Below, in pieces: positions 61,567-64,000 of a stretch of 64,000 nt of DNA. Source of the DNA: Methylobacter sp. (GTDB lineage: Bacteria > Pseudomonadota > Gammaproteobacteria > Methylococcales > Methylomonadaceae); NCBI GenBank assembly GCA_030679035.1, contig JAUXTH010000042.1:1-64000 (forward strand). Reading direction: 5' to 3'. Both the position numbers and the translations under genes were made by a program. Within the stretch, counting starts at the first letter, position 1. Each line of letters begins with the position of its first letter. Under the pieces are notes generated by a model, which had not been told where the DNA came from, made no database searches, and was given only the letters and a program-made list of their open reading frames with translations.

Positions 61567-62768
61567 TAGCGTCCCCTTGCGTCACGGCCGCGCGTTGAAG
61601 AGCGCACGACAGGTTGTTGCACCGTTTCGACCTTAGTCTGTGCAGGCTGATCTGCTGTGCTTTGAGGAACATTGGGTTGTTGAACCGAAGGCTGCTGCTG
61701 AATCATTTTATCCAAGGGCAAATAAAGCATGTTGTTACTGCCTTTAACATCAACCATCACCGTATTGGTTTCAGACAATACCGCTTCCATCGATTCGATA
61801 TAAAGACGTTTCCGGGTCACCTCCGGCGCTTTGGTATATTCCGTCAGCAATTTGGAAAACCGGTTGGATTCGCCTTCCGCCTGAGCAATAACCTGTTCTT
61901 TATAACCTTCGGCTTCCTGTATTTTTCTTGCTGCCGCGCCGCGTGCTTTTGGCACCACGTCATTGGAGTAGGCTTCCGCCTCATTAATCAAGCGTTGCTG
62001 ATCTTCACGCGCCTTGATGGCGTCTTCAAATGCGTTTTGCACCTGCTCAGGCGGCTGTGCATCCTGAAGGTTGACGCTGGTAACCTGGATGCCGGACTTA
62101 TAGTTATCCATAACATCCTGAATTTCTTTCTTAATCTGGGCCACGATTTCGCTACGGCCCTCGGTCAAAACAAAGTCCATTTTGCTGCTGCCGACCACGC
62201 CACGCTGCGCGCTTTCGGTGACCTGTTTCAAGGTAGCCGCAGGATTTACAACACTAAAGATGAAATCCTTTGCATCCTTGACTTGATACTGCACCGCCAA
62301 ACGGACATCGACGATATTTTCATCTTTGGTCAACATCAATGCTTCTTTCGGCACCGAACCCAGACCCTGCTCAGTCCCGCCGCTACGATAACCAACTTCG
62401 ATATAACGCTGTTGTTTAACATCAACGACAGTAACACTCTCGATTGGAGACGGAAAATGCCAGTTCAAACCTGACTGAGTCGTCGCAACATATTTGCCGA
62501 ACCGGGTTTCAACACCTTGAGTACCTTCATCGACAATATAAAAGCCGCTTGCGCCCCATAATACGACTGCGCCTGCCATGACTAAACCCAGGCTTTTTAA
62601 TGGCGGAATACCCGAAGAGCCGTCGCCACCTTCTTTGCCACCGCCAAAAAAACCGCTTAACTTCTCTTGCAATGAACGTATTGCTTCGTCCAGATCGGGT
62701 GGGCCTTTTTGGTCACCACGACCGCTCCAGGGGTCTTTCTTATCGCCGCCAGGCTCATTCCAGGACAT
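61566..62768 (-). CDS. hflK: Membrane protease modulator HflK
   Basis: A 400-residue SPFH protein forming the HflKC complex around FtsH at the inner membrane. The Gly-rich N-terminus (SWNEPGGDKKDPWSGRGDQ) and a single transmembrane helix near 70-90 precede the SPFH core GFYIVDEGTQGVETRFGKYV. DAIKAREDQQRLINEAEAYS is the coiled segment, and a Pro/Gln-rich tail ends in TRGRDARGR. It overlaps hflC by one base and follows hflX by 103 bases. Confidence 0.97.
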   Translation of the reverse strand: MSWNEPGGDKKDPWSGRGDQKGPPDLDEAIRSLQEKLSGFFGGGKEGGDGSSGIPPLKSLGLVMAGAVVLWGASGFYIVDEGTQGVETRFGKYVATTQSGLNWHFPSPIESVTVVDVKQQRYIEVGYRSGGTEQGLGSVPKEALMLTKDENIVDVRLAVQYQVKDAKDFIFSVVNPAATLKQVTESAQRGVVGSSKMDFVLTEGRSEIVAQIKKEIQDVMDNYKSGIQVTSVNLQDAQPPEQVQNAFEDAIKAREDQQRLINEAEAYSNDVVPKARGAAARKIQEAEGYKEQVIAQAEGESNRFSKLLTEYTKAPEVTRKRLYIESMEAVLSETNTVMVDVKGSNNMLYLPLDKMIQQQPSVQQPNVPQSTADQPAQTKVETVQQPVVRSSTRGRDARGR

Positions 62769-62871
62769 AACTTTGCTCCATACAGGTTAACCAACTCATG
62801 ATCGACATTCTATCGTAAATATCGGCGAAAGGCTAAAAGCAACGACTTTCACCTTTGCCTTTCGCCCTTTT

Positions 62872-64000
62872 TTAAAGTATTTCCTCTATCTCAACCGTTT
62901 TCAGCAGCCCCAAATACTTGGTATCAATTTCAATGACTAATTCACAGCCACCCAAATCATCGGTTTTCTCACTTATTATCTTGGCGCAGGCAAATAATTT
63001 CGCCCGGATATCGCCTTGATCAGGTCGCAAATGACAGGTTCTTTTAACTTTGGTATTTGAAAATATTTCAGCCAAGACCTGATAAAGCAGATCGATACCG
63101 GCCCCGGTTTCGGCGGACAACCAGACCCGAACCGGATTGCCTGCATCATCCCGTTCAACCCGGGGCTGAATGCCTTCCAACAAATCTATTTTATTGAAAA
63201 CCTCAAGCTGCCTGACTTCATTAGCCTCAATGTCTTCAAGAACCTGGTTGACCTGATAAATTGTCTCGACCCTGTCATCGCTGCTCGCGTCAATCACATG
63301 CAGCAATAAATCCGCTTCGCTGGCTTCCTGCAACGTGGATTTAAATGCCGCGACCAGCTCATGCGGCAAATGCCGTATAAAGCCCACCGTATCGACCAAC
63401 ACAACTTCGCTGTTATTGGGCAACTGGCAATTGCGCAAGGTCGGATCGAGGGTGGCGAACAGTTGATCCGCCACGTAAATATCGGCGCCTGTCAGCCTGT
63501 TAAACAGGGTTGATTTACCGGCGTTGGTGTAGCCCACCAGGGAAACCGCCGGCACTTCGGCTTTTTTCCGTTTACTGCGCCCTTGATGCCGTTGTTTATC
63601 GACTTTATCCAGGCGCTGTTGAATCTGTTTGATGCGTAAACCCAATAATCGCCGGTCGGTTTCCAGCTGGGTTTCGCCCGGCCCGCGCAGGCCGATACCG
63701 CCTTTTTGACGTTCCAAATGCGTCCAACCGCGAACCAACCGGGTTGATAAATGCTGCAATTGCGCCAATTCAACCTGTAGCTTGCCTTCAAAGGTTTGCG
63801 CACGCTGGGCAAAAATATCCAGAATCAGCCCATTTCGATCGACCACACGAACGCCTAAAAATCCCTCAAGATTTCTTTCCTGGCTGGGTGAAAGCGGGTG
63901 ATTAAATAAGACGATGTCGGCTTCGTAAGCTTCGATAACGCCCTTAAGCTCTTCAAGCTTGCCTTTGCCGACAAAATATTTTGGATCGGGTTTTTTGCGG
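62872..64000 (-). CDS. hflX: GTPase HflX, 5' end beyond the window
   Basis: The reading frame stays open to the right edge, so the N-terminus is cut off. At least 375 residues are visible. The HflX N-domain (VDRNGLILDIFAQRAQ, LVRGWTHLERQKGGIGLRGP) and the G domain are clear: G1 LVGYTNAGKSTLFNR, G3 VDTVGFIRHLP, G4 FNKIDLL. HflX splits stalled or heat-damaged 70S ribosomes. It heads the hflX-hflK-hflC order; hfq would be expected upstream, off window. Confidence 0.96.
   Translation of the reverse strand, partial: RKKPDPKYFVGKGKLEELKGVIEAYEADIVLFNHPLSPSQERNLEGFLGVRVVDRNGLILDIFAQRAQTFEGKLQVELAQLQHLSTRLVRGWTHLERQKGGIGLRGPGETQLETDRRLLGLRIKQIQQRLDKVDKQRHQGRSKRKKAEVPAVSLVGYTNAGKSTLFNRLTGADIYVADQLFATLDPTLRNCQLPNNSEVVLVDTVGFIRHLPHELVAAFKSTLQEASEADLLLHVIDASSDDRVETIYQVNQVLEDIEANEVRQLEVFNKIDLLEGIQPRVERDDAGNPVRVWLSAETGAGIDLLYQVLAEIFSNTKVKRTCHLRPDQGDIRAKLFACAKIISEKTDDLGGCELVIEIDTKYLGLLKTVEIEEIL

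Noticed and set aside
61614-62474. 286-codon plus-strand frame opposite hflK
   Set aside because: It is the antisense of the hflK gene, His/Phe/Arg-rich with no family match; hflK is certain.

Overview
The window reads as a piece of a gammaproteobacterial chromosome, most likely a methanotroph of the order Methylococcales. The order assignment is inference. It rests on the right-hand block hflX-hflK-hflC-hisZ-purA (all on the minus strand), on glnS, rlmJ and rlmA being of gammaproteobacterial type, on intermediate base composition, and on the many dispersed palindromic repeats. No methane or methanol oxidation gene is present to settle it. No tRNA or rRNA gene, CRISPR array or intact prophage is seen. 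An rRNA operon probably begins just off the left edge: two tandem consensus promoters and a boxA leader point left from positions 204 to 41.

Positions 1-10.9 kb are core or housekeeping: a beta-CASP metallo-beta-lactamase protein, a YcbB-like L,D-transpeptidase facing a YcbK/MepK-like endopeptidase, a QEGLA-motif protein, an RMD1-family protein, rlmJ and glnS. Positions 10.9-16.5 kb are accessory: a decayed RHH/PIN (VapBC-type) toxin-antitoxin pair, a DUF1640 coiled-coil protein, and a 1462-residue protein with a NACHT-like NTPase near the N-terminus, a long helical middle and a PD-(D/E)xK nuclease-like C-terminus. That protein is the best candidate for an undescribed immune system here. Positions 16.6-25.5 kb return to ordinary genes (two cupin paralogues, rlmA, an APH/P-loop kinase-like protein, a MazG-like/class V aminotransferase operon, methyltransferases, a diguanylate cyclase).

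Positions 25.7-30.7 kb are a repeat nest. Four copies of a 119-137 bp miniature element with terminal inverted repeats lie around an IS200-type (REP-associated) transposase, which is itself flanked by inverted ~95 bp palindromic repeats. An AP2-AP2-DUF2971 protein and a frameshifted DUF1640 gene follow. Positions 30.7-36.1 kb are a surface-glycan island (FkbM methyltransferase, O-antigen ligase, GT25 glycosyltransferase, carbamoyltransferase) with IS30 and IS3 remnants. It is bracketed by two direct copies of an EthD-like gene.

Positions 36.1-51.6 kb are a long run of small minus-strand genes for small-molecule chemistry: SnoaL/NTF2, transglutaminase, GFA, ketopantoate reductase, PLP decarboxylase, a class I amidotransferase, GNATs, EamA, alpha/beta hydrolases, GSTs, an amidase and HemJ. 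Several are frameshifted, chimeric or overlapping. A LuxR solo, a VOC/WYL-regulator pair, a HEPN-like protein and an MHS-type MFS transporter follow. The window ends in purA-hisZ-hflC-hflK-hflX, with hflX cut by the right edge.
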